Origin: Alphaproteobacteria bacterium
Lineage (GTDB): Bacteria > Pseudomonadota > Alphaproteobacteria > Micropepsales > Micropepsaceae
DNA length: 64,000 nucleotides
NCBI GenBank assembly: GCA_023259375.1
Contig: JAHFQC010000008.1
Span: forward strand, 27,388 to 91,387
Direction of reading: 5' to 3'
Shown here piece by piece: positions 49,747-60,117 of this stretch. The notes below the pieces were generated by a model. The model was not told the DNA's origin. It searched no databases and saw only the letters and a program-made list of their open reading frames with translations. Position 1 is the stretch's first letter; the number at the start of each line of letters is the position of its first letter. The position numbers and the translations under genes were made by a program.

Positions 49747-50235
49747 TCAGCGCGGTTCGCGCTTGAGCACCACGCTGGTTTCGATCTGCCGCTCCGACAC
49801 GGTCCAGAACTTGTGCAGCAACCGTACGGTTTCGTCACGTCCGGTCATGATGAACCCATGCCGCTCATAGAACCGGATCGCCCACACCGCATCCGCCCAG
49901 GTGCCGACCAGGATCGGGCCGTTGCACTCAGCGATCAGGAACTCCAACAGCGCTGAGCCGATGCCTTTGCCTTGCAGCGCCGGCGGCACATAGGCGTGGC
50001 GGATCAGCGGCTGGCCGCGCACGTTTTGCAGCCCCATCACACCGGCGAGGGTGCCGTCCTCTTCCCTGCCCCAGAACACGACTCCGTGATCAATATCTTT
50101 GGCCAGGGCCTCGCGGCTCATATAGGGATCGTGGAAACAGTCCGCCGGAATCACGCCGCGGTATTTTTCCGCCGCCGCATTGATGATCTCAGCGATGGCC
50201 GCTTGTTCGTTTTCGCGGCATAGTCGAATGGTCAT
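49747..50235 (-). CDS. GNAT family N-acetyltransferase
   Basis: IRHAYVPPALQGKGIGSALLEFLIAE, IRFYERHGFIMTGRDE. Confidence 0.88.
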   Translation of the reverse strand: MTIRLCRENEQAAIAEIINAAAEKYRGVIPADCFHDPYMSREALAKDIDHGVVFWGREEDGTLAGVMGLQNVRGQPLIRHAYVPPALQGKGIGSALLEFLIAECNGPILVGTWADAVWAIRFYERHGFIMTGRDETVRLLHKFWTVSERQIETSVVLKREPR

Positions 50236-50381
50236 GCAGCCCTCCGTCTGTGGCTGATAGATGGGATTGCAGACCGCGAACTACCAGGGGGTGCGGCCTC
50301 GTGGACGGGCAAATTTTCGCGTGATTTTCGCAAAACAACTTTGAAACTCATGTACATTCTCGCGCCGGGCTGGAGGTGATC

Positions 50382-51368
50382 ATGAAACGACGTACGGTTC
50401 TGGGTCTGGGTGCAGCCGCCTTGGCAGCGATGGGCGTGCGGGCGCACGCGATGGCGCCCGATGCTTCGCTGATCGCCGATCCCACCGAGATTATTCCCTT
50501 GTGGCCCGCAACGCCGCCGGGGGGCGAGAATGTTCATCTCACCACCCGCATTGTCGAGCGTTCGGAGCATCCGGATGTCCGGCGCGATCGTTATGCCGAC
50601 AGCATCGGCTCGCCGAGCCTCACGGTGTTCCGTCCCGCCCATCCCAATGGCTCCGCCATCGTGCTGGCGCCGGGCGGCGGCTATGTCCGCGCCGTGCTCG
50701 ACAAGGAGGCGTTCGAATCCGCGCGCCGCTTCAACGCCGCCGGGATCACGGTGTTCGTGCTCTATTACCGTATGCCGGGCGAAGGCTGGGCCAACCGTTC
50801 CGATGTGCCGCTGCAGGATATTCAGCGCGCCGTCCGTCTGGTGCGTTCTTATGCCGGCCATTACGGACTCGATCCGGCGCGCATCGGCGTGCTGGGCTTT
50901 TCCGCTGGCGGTCATGTCGTGGCCTCGCTCGCCACGCGGTACGCCGACAAAGTCTATGCGCCCATCGATACCGCCGATCAGATTGATGCGCGTCCGGCCT
51001 TCGTCGGTATGCTTTATCCCGTCATCACCATGAGCGAGAAATCCCATACCGGCTCGCGCGCAAAGCTGCTGGGTCCGGATCCGTCGCCCGAAGCGGTGGC
51101 GAAGTATTCCTGTGAGCAGCATGTCGCCGCCGCGACGCCGCCGTGCTTCATCGCCTTGGCGAACGACGATGCCGCGGTGCCGCCGATGGCCAACGGTGTC
51201 GCCATGTATGAGGCGCTGTTCGCGGCTAAGATCCCGGCCGAGATGCACGCCTTCACGATCGGCGGCCACGGCTTTGGCATTGCGGGCGTGTCCGGAAAAC
51301 CGGCGTCGGCTTGGCCCGATCTGTTTCTGAAATGGGGCGCTGCCCACAAATGGTGGGAGGTTGCGTGA
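50382..51368 (+). CDS. Secreted alpha/beta hydrolase (BD-FAE/xylanase-esterase-like), Tat-like signal
   Basis: MKRRTVLGLGAAALAAMG leader; VLAPGGGYVRAVLDKEAFESARRFNAAGITVFVLYYRMPGEGW; GVLGFSAGGHVVASLATRY. Confidence 0.85.
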   Translation: MKRRTVLGLGAAALAAMGVRAHAMAPDASLIADPTEIIPLWPATPPGGENVHLTTRIVERSEHPDVRRDRYADSIGSPSLTVFRPAHPNGSAIVLAPGGGYVRAVLDKEAFESARRFNAAGITVFVLYYRMPGEGWANRSDVPLQDIQRAVRLVRSYAGHYGLDPARIGVLGFSAGGHVVASLATRYADKVYAPIDTADQIDARPAFVGMLYPVITMSEKSHTGSRAKLLGPDPSPEAVAKYSCEQHVAAATPPCFIALANDDAAVPPMANGVAMYEALFAAKIPAEMHAFTIGGHGFGIAGVSGKPASAWPDLFLKWGAAHKWWEVA

Positions 51369-52288
51369 TGGACCGCCGTTCTTTTCTCAGTTTGCCGCGT
51401 TCTGCTGATCCGTCAGAAACCATTCGCCTGTGGCCGGGTGTGCCGCCGGGCGGCGCAGGCGTGTCGCTGACCTTCCAATCCGACGATATGTCGAAGGACC
51501 CCAGCCGCCATTCGCGTCTGCTGCGCCATGTCGCCGAGCCGAAACTGTGGGTCTGCCGTCCCGACAATCCCAACGGCTCTGCCGTTCTCGTGATCCCCGG
51601 CGGCGGCTACACCGTGATCGTGGTCGATTGGGAAGGCTTTGAAACCGCGCGCACCCTGAACCGCGAAGGCATCACGGCCTTTGTGCTGCAATACCGGCTT
51701 CCCGGCGAAGGCTGGACCGACGGCGCCAACGTGCCGCTGCAGGATATGCAGCGCGCCATGCGCCTCATTCGCGCCCATGCCAAGGACTACGGCATCGATC
51801 CGGCGCGCCTTGGCGTGGTCGGCTTCTCGGCTGGAGGCCATATGGCCGGAACGCTGGCGACGCGCTATGCCGAGCAGGTCTACGCGCCCGTCGATGCGGC
51901 CGATCAGATCGATCCCAAGCCCGCGTTTGCCGGCTTGATCTATCCGGTCATTACACTGGGCCCCGGCACGCATGCGGATTCGCGCAACTGCCTGCTCGGT
52001 GCCGATCAGAGCCAAGCGCGCATCGAGGCTTATTCCTGCGATAGGCGCGTCACAGCCGCGACAGTGCCGAGCTTTGTCAGTTGCGGCCAGAACGACACCT
52101 TGGTGTCGCCCGGACCGAACGGGCTCACGATGTACAAGGCGCTGATGGCGGCAAAGGTGCCGTGCGAACTGCACGCCTTCGAAAACGGCCCGCACGGCTA
52201 CGGCATGAGCAGCGAAAACTCCATCGGCGGCGAAAACGCCAAACTGTTTCTCGCTTGGGGCAGGCAAGGCGGGTGGTTCAAAGCCTAA
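51368..52288 (+). CDS. Alpha/beta hydrolase, tandem paralogue of the upstream gene
   Basis: VIPGGGYTVIVVDWEGFETARTLNREGITAFVLQYRLPGEGWTDGANVPLQDMQRAMRLIRAHAKDYGIDPARLGVVGFSAGGHMAGTLATRYAEQVYAPVDAADQID; TGATG overlap. Confidence 0.85.
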   Translation: MDRRSFLSLPRSADPSETIRLWPGVPPGGAGVSLTFQSDDMSKDPSRHSRLLRHVAEPKLWVCRPDNPNGSAVLVIPGGGYTVIVVDWEGFETARTLNREGITAFVLQYRLPGEGWTDGANVPLQDMQRAMRLIRAHAKDYGIDPARLGVVGFSAGGHMAGTLATRYAEQVYAPVDAADQIDPKPAFAGLIYPVITLGPGTHADSRNCLLGADQSQARIEAYSCDRRVTAATVPSFVSCGQNDTLVSPGPNGLTMYKALMAAKVPCELHAFENGPHGYGMSSENSIGGENAKLFLAWGRQGGWFKA

Positions 52289-52404
52289 ACCACCACGCAA
52301 ATTCGTCACGGCCGGGCCTGACCCGGCCATCCAGACTTCGCGTTCGTATGTAGCGCGTCTTGAATGCCATTCAAAAGATCCACGCGGAGTTGCGGAGAAA
52401 AGCT

Positions 52405-52553
52405 GTCATCCCGGACGCGCCCGACGCGATGTCGATCTCACCAAGAAAGGGCGCGATCCGGGACCCACCCCAACACCGTCCAGATTTCGAAGTGGTTCCC
52501 GGATCGCGCCACAATACCAAACGGAAAAATCTCCGTGGCGCGTCCGGGATGAC
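52405..52553. repeat. Nested palindromic intergenic repeat, TCATCCCGGACGCGCC family
   Basis: Outer gtcatcccggacgcgcc...ggcgcgtccgggatgac, inner ggcgcgatccgggaccca...gtggttcccggatcgcgcc. Confidence 0.85.
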
Positions 52554-52739
52554 AGGTCGAAAGAACGCCCAACATCTCCGCGCCTCCGCGTGAATCTTCT
52601 TTCTGCGTGATGCGACCAAACTTTTCTGCCCCACGCGGGCAAACCCCACCTGTCATCCCCGGCGGAGCCAGCGTAGCGCAGCGACGGAAAGGGGACCCAG
52701 GTAAAGACAACGGCACGAAGTTGGTGGTGACCCAACTAA

Positions 52740-53891
<1,152 letters not shown>

Positions 53892-54481
53892 CAGCCAAGA
53901 CAGTCGCTTCCCTTCGCATGGCGCTACGCGCCTTGGCTCAGCCGGGAATGACATAGAGGGAAGGCGCGCGCCCTTCTCATTCACCAATTCTGTTCATCTA
54001 CATGAACAGTTTCATTCGTCCATCTTCCGGAAATTATTGCGGTTGCGTCGCGCGCGTAAGAACGCAGCGATTGTCGCACCGTCTTGAAACTGTACGCGCC
54101 ACTTCCCATCTCGAACCATGAGGTCTGGGAGTGTCGTATCAAGAGCGGCCCCAATACGGCCGCGATAACCAAAACATTCCACGTGAGTCATACCGGTGAA
54201 GGGATGGCGTGTGCATCCACGTAAGCGATAGCTGAGGATATGTGCCCGTGAGGGCCGGTTCGCCTGAGCAGGTCGCTTTTGAACCCGTGGGAGACGATCG
54301 CGGTGCCGTCGCTGCGCACGTTAACGCGTGCGTGCCGTGCGCCAACGTCCTCGAAAGAGGCGGGCCCTCCCGCCTTTTTGCGTATCTAAGGAGCCCCTCT
54401 TTCCTTCCCCTGCCGTCTCTTTTCGCGGTTTTTCCCGTCCGTGCTAGGATTCGCGGTGTTCGCCCAACTGACGGACCCGCC

Positions 54482-54886
54482 ATGCTGCGCTACGGGTATT
54501 TCCACGATTTGAAGTCCGGCCCCAAGATTCTGGTCTGGGGCGGCCCCGATGCCATGGCGCGGTTCTACGAGGCGTTGGCCCTGGTGGCTGCGGGCGAGGG
54601 GCCGCAGGTCTTCACCGACATCCCCGGCTGCGAGCCGGTCGACGGCACCACGGTTGAGTTCGAAACCGTCGGCGAAGCCGAAGGCATCGAGCGTGATGCA
54701 GTCGAGCCCGATCTGTTTCACTGGCGTGCCGATGCGGAGACCTGGGTCTGGTTTCAGGAGTTGGTCGAGCCGCTGATGCACTGTTCGGTCACCAAGCCGG
54801 GGCACTGCATTCTCGAATGCGTCGTCGGCGGCGACATCGTGGTGATGGTGAGCTGCGGCGAATATCCCGACGATCTCAAACCGTAA
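54482..54886 (+). CDS. Hypothetical protein
   Basis: MLRYGYFHDLKSGPKILVWGGPDAMARFYEALALVAAGEG... 134 aa; family not recognised. Confidence 0.6.
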   Translation: MLRYGYFHDLKSGPKILVWGGPDAMARFYEALALVAAGEGPQVFTDIPGCEPVDGTTVEFETVGEAEGIERDAVEPDLFHWRADAETWVWFQELVEPLMHCSVTKPGHCILECVVGGDIVVMVSCGEYPDDLKP

Positions 54887-55886
54887 CGGGTTCGGTTTCT
54901 GGTTCGATGATCGGAGCGGGCGCGCCGACCCGCGCAATCGCTTCGCGCAACACGTCCACGCCCGCTTCGTGACGGGTGGCACTCTCCGACAAATAACGCC
55001 GGAACGCGCGCGCGCCATGACGGCCGTGATACACGCCGAGGATATGGCGAGTCATGGCGTTGAGCGGCACGCCTTCGCGGCGCTTGCGTTCGACATAGTC
55101 CACAAACGCAGCCACCGCCCCATCGACGTCGCGCGGCGCCTCGCCGAAGAGACGCGCATCGACATCGGCCAGCAGCGCCGGCGACTGGTACGCCGCTCGC
55201 CCCAGCATGACGCCATCGACGTGTTGTAAACACGTTTCCGCCGCGTCGAGATCGGCAACGCCGCCGTTGAGTACGATGGTCAGCTCGGGGTTTTCGCGCT
55301 TCACGGCATAGACCAGCTCGTAATCGAGCGGCGGCACCGTGCGGTTATCCTTCGGCGACAAGCCTTGCAGCAGCGCCTTGCGGGCATGCACGACGAAGAT
55401 CGTCGCCCCCGCCGCCTTGCAGCGCGCGATCATCGTCCGCAGTGCGACTTCGGGGTCTTGATCGTCGACACCGATGCGGCACTTGACGGTGACCGGCACA
55501 TCCACCTTGGCCTGCATCGCCGCCACGCAGTCGGCGACCAGGTCCGGCTCCAGCATCAGGCAGGCGCCGAACTTGCCCGACTGCACCCGGTCCGAAGGGC
55601 AACCGACATTGAGATTGATCTCGTTATAGCCGAAGTCGGCCCCGATCTTGGCCGCTTCCGCCAGGAGTGCCGGCTCCGATCCGCCGAGCTGCAGCGCCAC
55701 CGGATGTTCTGCCGGATCGAACCCGAGCAGCTTCTCCCGATCGCCCCGGATCGCCGCTTGCGCCGTCACCATCTCGGTGTAAAGCCGGGCGCGCCCCGTC
55801 AAGAGACGGTGGAACATCCGGCAATGCCGGTCGGTCCACTCCATCATGGGCGCAATGCAGAAACGATGGGATTGGGAGGTCGTCAT
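54876..55886 (-). CDS. dusA: tRNA-dihydrouridine synthase A
   Basis: FCIAPMMEWTDRHCRMFHRLLTGRARLYTEMVTAQA; EINLNVGCPSDRVQSGKFGACLM; VMLGRAAYQSP; start moved to 55886. Confidence 0.94.
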   Translation of the reverse strand: MTTSQSHRFCIAPMMEWTDRHCRMFHRLLTGRARLYTEMVTAQAAIRGDREKLLGFDPAEHPVALQLGGSEPALLAEAAKIGADFGYNEINLNVGCPSDRVQSGKFGACLMLEPDLVADCVAAMQAKVDVPVTVKCRIGVDDQDPEVALRTMIARCKAAGATIFVVHARKALLQGLSPKDNRTVPPLDYELVYAVKRENPELTIVLNGGVADLDAAETCLQHVDGVMLGRAAYQSPALLADVDARLFGEAPRDVDGAVAAFVDYVERKRREGVPLNAMTRHILGVYHGRHGARAFRRYLSESATRHEAGVDVLREAIARVGAPAPIIEPETEPVTV

Positions 55887-55960
55887 GGCCTCGGTGTATG
55901 CGAAAAATCCGCCGGAGGAAACCATGGCACGATTTCGCCCTAAAGGCGTGCCGTTTTCTT

Positions 55961-55990
55961 AAAAAAATGGCCCGGGACGACCCCGGGCCA
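55961..55990 (-). terminator. Rho-independent terminator after the TonB-dependent receptor
   Basis: Minus strand: TGGCCCGGGgtcgtCCCGGGCCAttttttt. Confidence 0.8.
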
Positions 55991-56023
55991 AGGTGCACTC
56001 TCGATCTCAGTAGGAGATTGACG

Positions 56024-58171
56024 TCAGTCGAAGTTGGCGACTGCTCGAATGCCGATCGTTCGCGGGTTGGGTCCGACTTGCATGACCTTCGGCGAAGCGA
56101 GTGCCGGATCGGTGTCCGTGCGGACGTAGTAGGGCCCGCGCTCGTCGCTGAGGTTCTCGCCGAACAACTCGATATTGTATTTGTCGAAGGACACGCCGGC
56201 GGTGAGGTTGAACAGCGTGAAGGCATGGCTGTATTTGCCGAACTGGTTGATGCGCTTGGCCATCGGCACGGCGGCGGCGTTGGTGTGGAAGGTGTAGCCG
56301 TTGCCGATCTCGGTTTCATAACCGGCATCGAAGCGCGCGCTGTAGCCGGGCGTGTTCAGCATCTGCCCGCCGGGTTTGGCGATGTAGGTGCCGCCGGAAG
56401 CCGCCGCGACGCTAGGATCGACCTGGCCGTAGACCGAGCGGTTGATATTGCCGGTAAAGCCGAGCGTGAGGCCTTGGAGCGGATACCAGTTCAGCTGCAG
56501 ATCGATGCCTTCCGTCCGCGCCGTGCCGAGATTGGCGAACGCCGCCACGGTCGGCGTCTGCACGCCGGTCTGGAAGTTCTTGTAGGCCAGCCAGTAGACG
56601 TTGGCGGAATAGTCCAGATTGAACCCGGTAAGCCGTCCCTTGATGCCCAACTCGTAGCTGATGTTGGAATCCGGCTTGAGCGCCAGATGCCCGACGACGT
56701 TCACCGACTTAAGCGCCTCGACCTGCGCCACCGATTGCATGATCGGACTGCGGAAGCCAGTGCCCGCATTGAAATACACCGTCATGTCGGTGTCGGGATG
56801 ATAGGAGAGATTGAAGCGCCACGTCGAAACGCTCGGCTTGGTCGATCCGGTCGCGATATTGGCAGCGGGATTGCCCGGATTGTCGTTGGTGTTGAAGCTG
56901 CGGTCATCGGTGAAATAGCGCAGGCCGACCAGCGGAACCAGCTTGCCGCCGAACAGGTCGTAGCTGACTTCACCGTAGGTCGACCAGTTCTTGGTATTGA
57001 TCGTGGTCTGGGTGTTGTAGCCAAACGCCGGAATCTTGAACCAGTAATTGCTCCGGGCATCCTGATAGAACATGCCCACCACCCAATGCAGCGGCCCGCC
57101 TGCCGCGGATGCCAGCCGCAGTTCCTCTTGTGCGTTATAGGTGCCGGGCCGATAGGGCAGGCCTTGCTTGGCGCCGCCTTGGTCGAGACCGATGGTCGGA
57201 TAAAGGGCATAAAGGTCTTCGCCGCCGGTGCGCAGGTAGGACGACGCACTGGTCAGGGTGGCGAAATCGAAATCGTACTCCAGTGTCGCGCTGTAGAGAT
57301 GGCTGCGCGCGTATTCGTAGCCTTTGATATTGCCCCAATTGGTCAACGCCGCCGGACTGAGAGACTGCATCTGGGTGCTGTAATTCTGATAGCCGCCGAA
57401 CGTCCAGTATTGCAGGCGGGCGGAGAACTTCTCCAAGGGTCGCCACAACAGTACGGCGCGCAAGTCGTCCTGCCGGACGTCGTTGGCATGCCGCGCGACC
57501 GGCGGGGCGCTCATGTCTCCCGCATAGACGCTGGCAAAGCCGGCCTGATAGTCGTAGCCGCCGCTCACGCGCAGCCCGAGAACCCCTTCCACCAGCGGAA
57601 TCGATACCGCGGCTTCCGCGGTATAGTTGAGGCCGCCGGCATTCTGCATAGTCGCGGCGCTAACGTCGGCGTTCACCGTGATGTGGTCGAGATTGGGGCT
57701 CTTGGTGTGGAAAATCATGATGCCGCCCATCGCGCCCTGGCCATATAGGGTGCCGTAGGGACCGCGAAGAACTTCGACGTGATCGATGTCGACGATCCTG
57801 AGCGACGGAGCCATCTGCGAGTTCGGGATCGACCACGCGGTTTCATCGACATAGTAGCCAATCATCGGATCGCCGATGCCGCCGCCGGCGCCAGATCCGC
57901 GAATGGCGTAGTCGCGGATGAACACGCCGATCTGCTCTTCCTCCGAAGCCCCCGGAATCGCCGTTGTGATCAAGTCGTGGATGTCGGTGATGTGCTTCGC
58001 TTTCAGTTCGACGTCCGACAGCACTTGCACGGACATCGGCGATTCGAGGAGCTTCTGTGCTCCTCCTTTAGCTGCGGTAACGACAACAGTTTCGAGTTCT
58101 GCTTGAGCCGCGGCAATTCCCGTGAAAGCCATAGCCGACGCGCATCCGAGGAGAATGAAGCGTAAGCGCAT
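56024..58171 (-). CDS. TonB-dependent receptor
   Basis: Signal peptide, LETVVVTAAKGGAQKLLESPMSVQVLSD, VEVLRGPYGTLYGQGAMGGIMIF, C-terminal RTIGIRAVANFD. Confidence 0.92.
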   Translation of the reverse strand: MRLRFILLGCASAMAFTGIAAAQAELETVVVTAAKGGAQKLLESPMSVQVLSDVELKAKHITDIHDLITTAIPGASEEEQIGVFIRDYAIRGSGAGGGIGDPMIGYYVDETAWSIPNSQMAPSLRIVDIDHVEVLRGPYGTLYGQGAMGGIMIFHTKSPNLDHITVNADVSAATMQNAGGLNYTAEAAVSIPLVEGVLGLRVSGGYDYQAGFASVYAGDMSAPPVARHANDVRQDDLRAVLLWRPLEKFSARLQYWTFGGYQNYSTQMQSLSPAALTNWGNIKGYEYARSHLYSATLEYDFDFATLTSASSYLRTGGEDLYALYPTIGLDQGGAKQGLPYRPGTYNAQEELRLASAAGGPLHWVVGMFYQDARSNYWFKIPAFGYNTQTTINTKNWSTYGEVSYDLFGGKLVPLVGLRYFTDDRSFNTNDNPGNPAANIATGSTKPSVSTWRFNLSYHPDTDMTVYFNAGTGFRSPIMQSVAQVEALKSVNVVGHLALKPDSNISYELGIKGRLTGFNLDYSANVYWLAYKNFQTGVQTPTVAAFANLGTARTEGIDLQLNWYPLQGLTLGFTGNINRSVYGQVDPSVAAASGGTYIAKPGGQMLNTPGYSARFDAGYETEIGNGYTFHTNAAAVPMAKRINQFGKYSHAFTLFNLTAGVSFDKYNIELFGENLSDERGPYYVRTDTDPALASPKVMQVGPNPRTIGIRAVANFD

Positions 58172-58188
58172 AAAACCCTCCCTGCTTG

Positions 58189-58202
58189 TGCAATCGTTTG
58201 CA
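58189..58202. promoter_or_regulatory. LacI-family operator-like site upstream of TonB-dependent receptor
   Basis: TGCAATCGTTTGCA, matches TGnAAnCGnTTnCA; 18 bp upstream of the receptor start at 58171. Confidence 0.65.
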
Positions 58203-58473
58203 TCCGTTTACACCTTTCAATGGACGAATGAAACCCAGAGTTGGGTAGAGCATCCGAAGTTGGTGAGGTCGCGAACGGTTCGTGTCGTTATCGCCACAGA
58301 CGGTTCGCTGGCGTGAGCAGCGGAAGGATGAGCTGCTTGTATTACTTACACATATTCCGGACAGATCATTGTCTGGCTATGAGAGCCTTGCCGCTCGTCC
58401 TGGGTGGACGCGTCGTCCGGGCTTTCGGGTTGCTAGACGGCTTCCCCTTCCTAAAGAAAATCAGGGGGATGGT

Positions 58474-58493
58474 ATTTGCAATCGATTGCAAAT
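58474..58493. promoter_or_regulatory. LacI-family operator-like 20 bp perfect palindrome
   Basis: ATTTGCAATCGATTGCAAAT; overlaps predicted -35 TTGCAA (58486-58491), with -10 TATACT at 58508-58513. Confidence 0.75.
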
Positions 58494-58612
58494 GCATGGG
58501 AATCGGTTATACTCAGCGTACTAGCTGGAAGTATCAGCTTCCGGCACCGGTCCGTTTGCATCTTTGCTGAGGCGTGACTAGCCGCAGCAAACCCATTCTT
58601 CCATTGACAGGT

Positions 58613-59989
58613 ATGCTGATGAAAATCTGGATTACCGCTGTTTGCGCCCTCGCGTTCTGTGCTGGTTTCGGAAATGCCGCACCTGCCAAATCCCTGCAGG
58701 CCGGCGCCGCAAAAGTCGATATAACGCCGGATGCTGCCAATCTCCCCAAGGGCATCGAAGGCATCAACGATCATATTTTCGTCCGGGCGATCGTGGTGGA
58801 CAGCGGTGTTACCAGGGCTGCAATGGTAACCGCCGATGTCGGTATGATCCCGACGCCGGTCTGGAAGAGCGTCACGGCCCGCGCCGAAAAAGAATTGAAG
58901 ATTCCGGCCAAGCAACTCTTGCTAACGGCGACGCACACCCACAGTGCGTGGCCGCCGGCGGCACCGGTCTTCGAGGAGAAGATCATGGCGGCGCTGCATG
59001 AGGCGGTCCGGCATATTCAGCCGGCGACGATGAGCTACGGCACCGGCGTTTCCTATATCAACGTCAACCGCAACATCATCGATCCGGTCACCCATCGCTG
59101 GTGGGAGGGCGCGAATTACGACGGTCCGTCCGACAAGACCGTGGCGGTGGTGACGTTCTCGACACCGGCCGGCAAGCCCATCGGCGTCTACTACAACTAT
59201 GCAGTTCACGGCGTGCTGACCGGTCAGCTCGATCAGGTCGGCGGCGATATTCAAGGCGCCACCTCGGCCTATATCGAAGACTCGCTGGGTCCGGACGCGG
59301 TCGCGGTCTATTCCAACGGCGCGGCCGGCGACCAGGACCCGATCTATTTCCAGCAGACCTATGACCTGCGCGATATCCGCATAAAGGACTTCGCCAAGCG
59401 CGGCGAGGATATTTCCAATGCGATGCCGCCGGGCGGCCATGGCCTGAACAAGAAAGACCCTCAGGTCATCAAGCTGATGAACCAGCAGCGCCGCATGTCA
59501 GAATCGATGGGCCAGATGCTGGGCGAAGAGGTGCTCCGGGTGCAGCGTTTCACCCACGAGCGTCCGGTCACGACCGCGACCATCGGTGGTGCCGACGCTT
59601 CGCTCACCTGCCCCGGCCGCAACCGCACCAACGAAGGCCGCGCCGGCTATGCCGGGACTTATGTCGATGGCGAACCGGTCACGCTGCACCTCGGCATGCT
59701 TCGGATCGGCGACGTCTATATCGGTGCGGTCGACGGCGAAGTGTTCAATCCGATCGCGCAGCGCCTGAAGCGCGAGTCGCCCTTCAAGCACACCATGATG
59801 ACCACCCTGACCAACGGCACCGCGATGGCGTCCGACGGCAAGGGCCCTGCCGGCTATATCCCGAACGACGCCGCCTTCGGCTACGAGACGTTCGAGGTGC
59901 TTTCGACGCACTTCAAGCCGGGCTGCGCCGAAACCGGAATCGTCAACGGACTGCTGGACCTGATGGATACGGTCAACGCCAAGCATTAA
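58613..59989 (+). CDS. Neutral/alkaline ceramidase N-terminal-like hydrolase, secreted
   Basis: LQAGAAKVDITPDAANLPKGIEGINDHIFVRAIVVDSGVTRAAMVTADVGMIP...LLLTATHTHSAWPP; signal peptide. Confidence 0.8.
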   Translation: MLMKIWITAVCALAFCAGFGNAAPAKSLQAGAAKVDITPDAANLPKGIEGINDHIFVRAIVVDSGVTRAAMVTADVGMIPTPVWKSVTARAEKELKIPAKQLLLTATHTHSAWPPAAPVFEEKIMAALHEAVRHIQPATMSYGTGVSYINVNRNIIDPVTHRWWEGANYDGPSDKTVAVVTFSTPAGKPIGVYYNYAVHGVLTGQLDQVGGDIQGATSAYIEDSLGPDAVAVYSNGAAGDQDPIYFQQTYDLRDIRIKDFAKRGEDISNAMPPGGHGLNKKDPQVIKLMNQQRRMSESMGQMLGEEVLRVQRFTHERPVTTATIGGADASLTCPGRNRTNEGRAGYAGTYVDGEPVTLHLGMLRIGDVYIGAVDGEVFNPIAQRLKRESPFKHTMMTTLTNGTAMASDGKGPAGYIPNDAAFGYETFEVLSTHFKPGCAETGIVNGLLDLMDTVNAKH

Positions 59990-60117
59990 AGCCTGCGTCG
60001 CTGTCGCGCCGTGCTAAGATAAGTGCTGATACAACGAGCCGCTTGGTTCGGACTCCCGGCGCGGATACCCCGCGTCGGGAGACGCGCATGTGCGGTCAGG
60101 AGGGGAGTGACGCCATA

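Noticed and set aside
54009-54021. gtttcattcgtcc, exact reverse complement of ggacgaatgaaac near 58224-58236
   Set aside because: Only 13 nt, no extended symmetry or shared context; could be chance or a short relic. Not enough to call a regulatory site.
53981-54172. 63 aa minus-strand ORF downstream of the IS110 element
   Set aside because: No recognisable homology; could be a decayed gene, but there is no positive evidence.
55667-57748. 693 aa plus-strand ORF
   Set aside because: Antisense to dusA and a TonB-dependent receptor; no recognisable domain.
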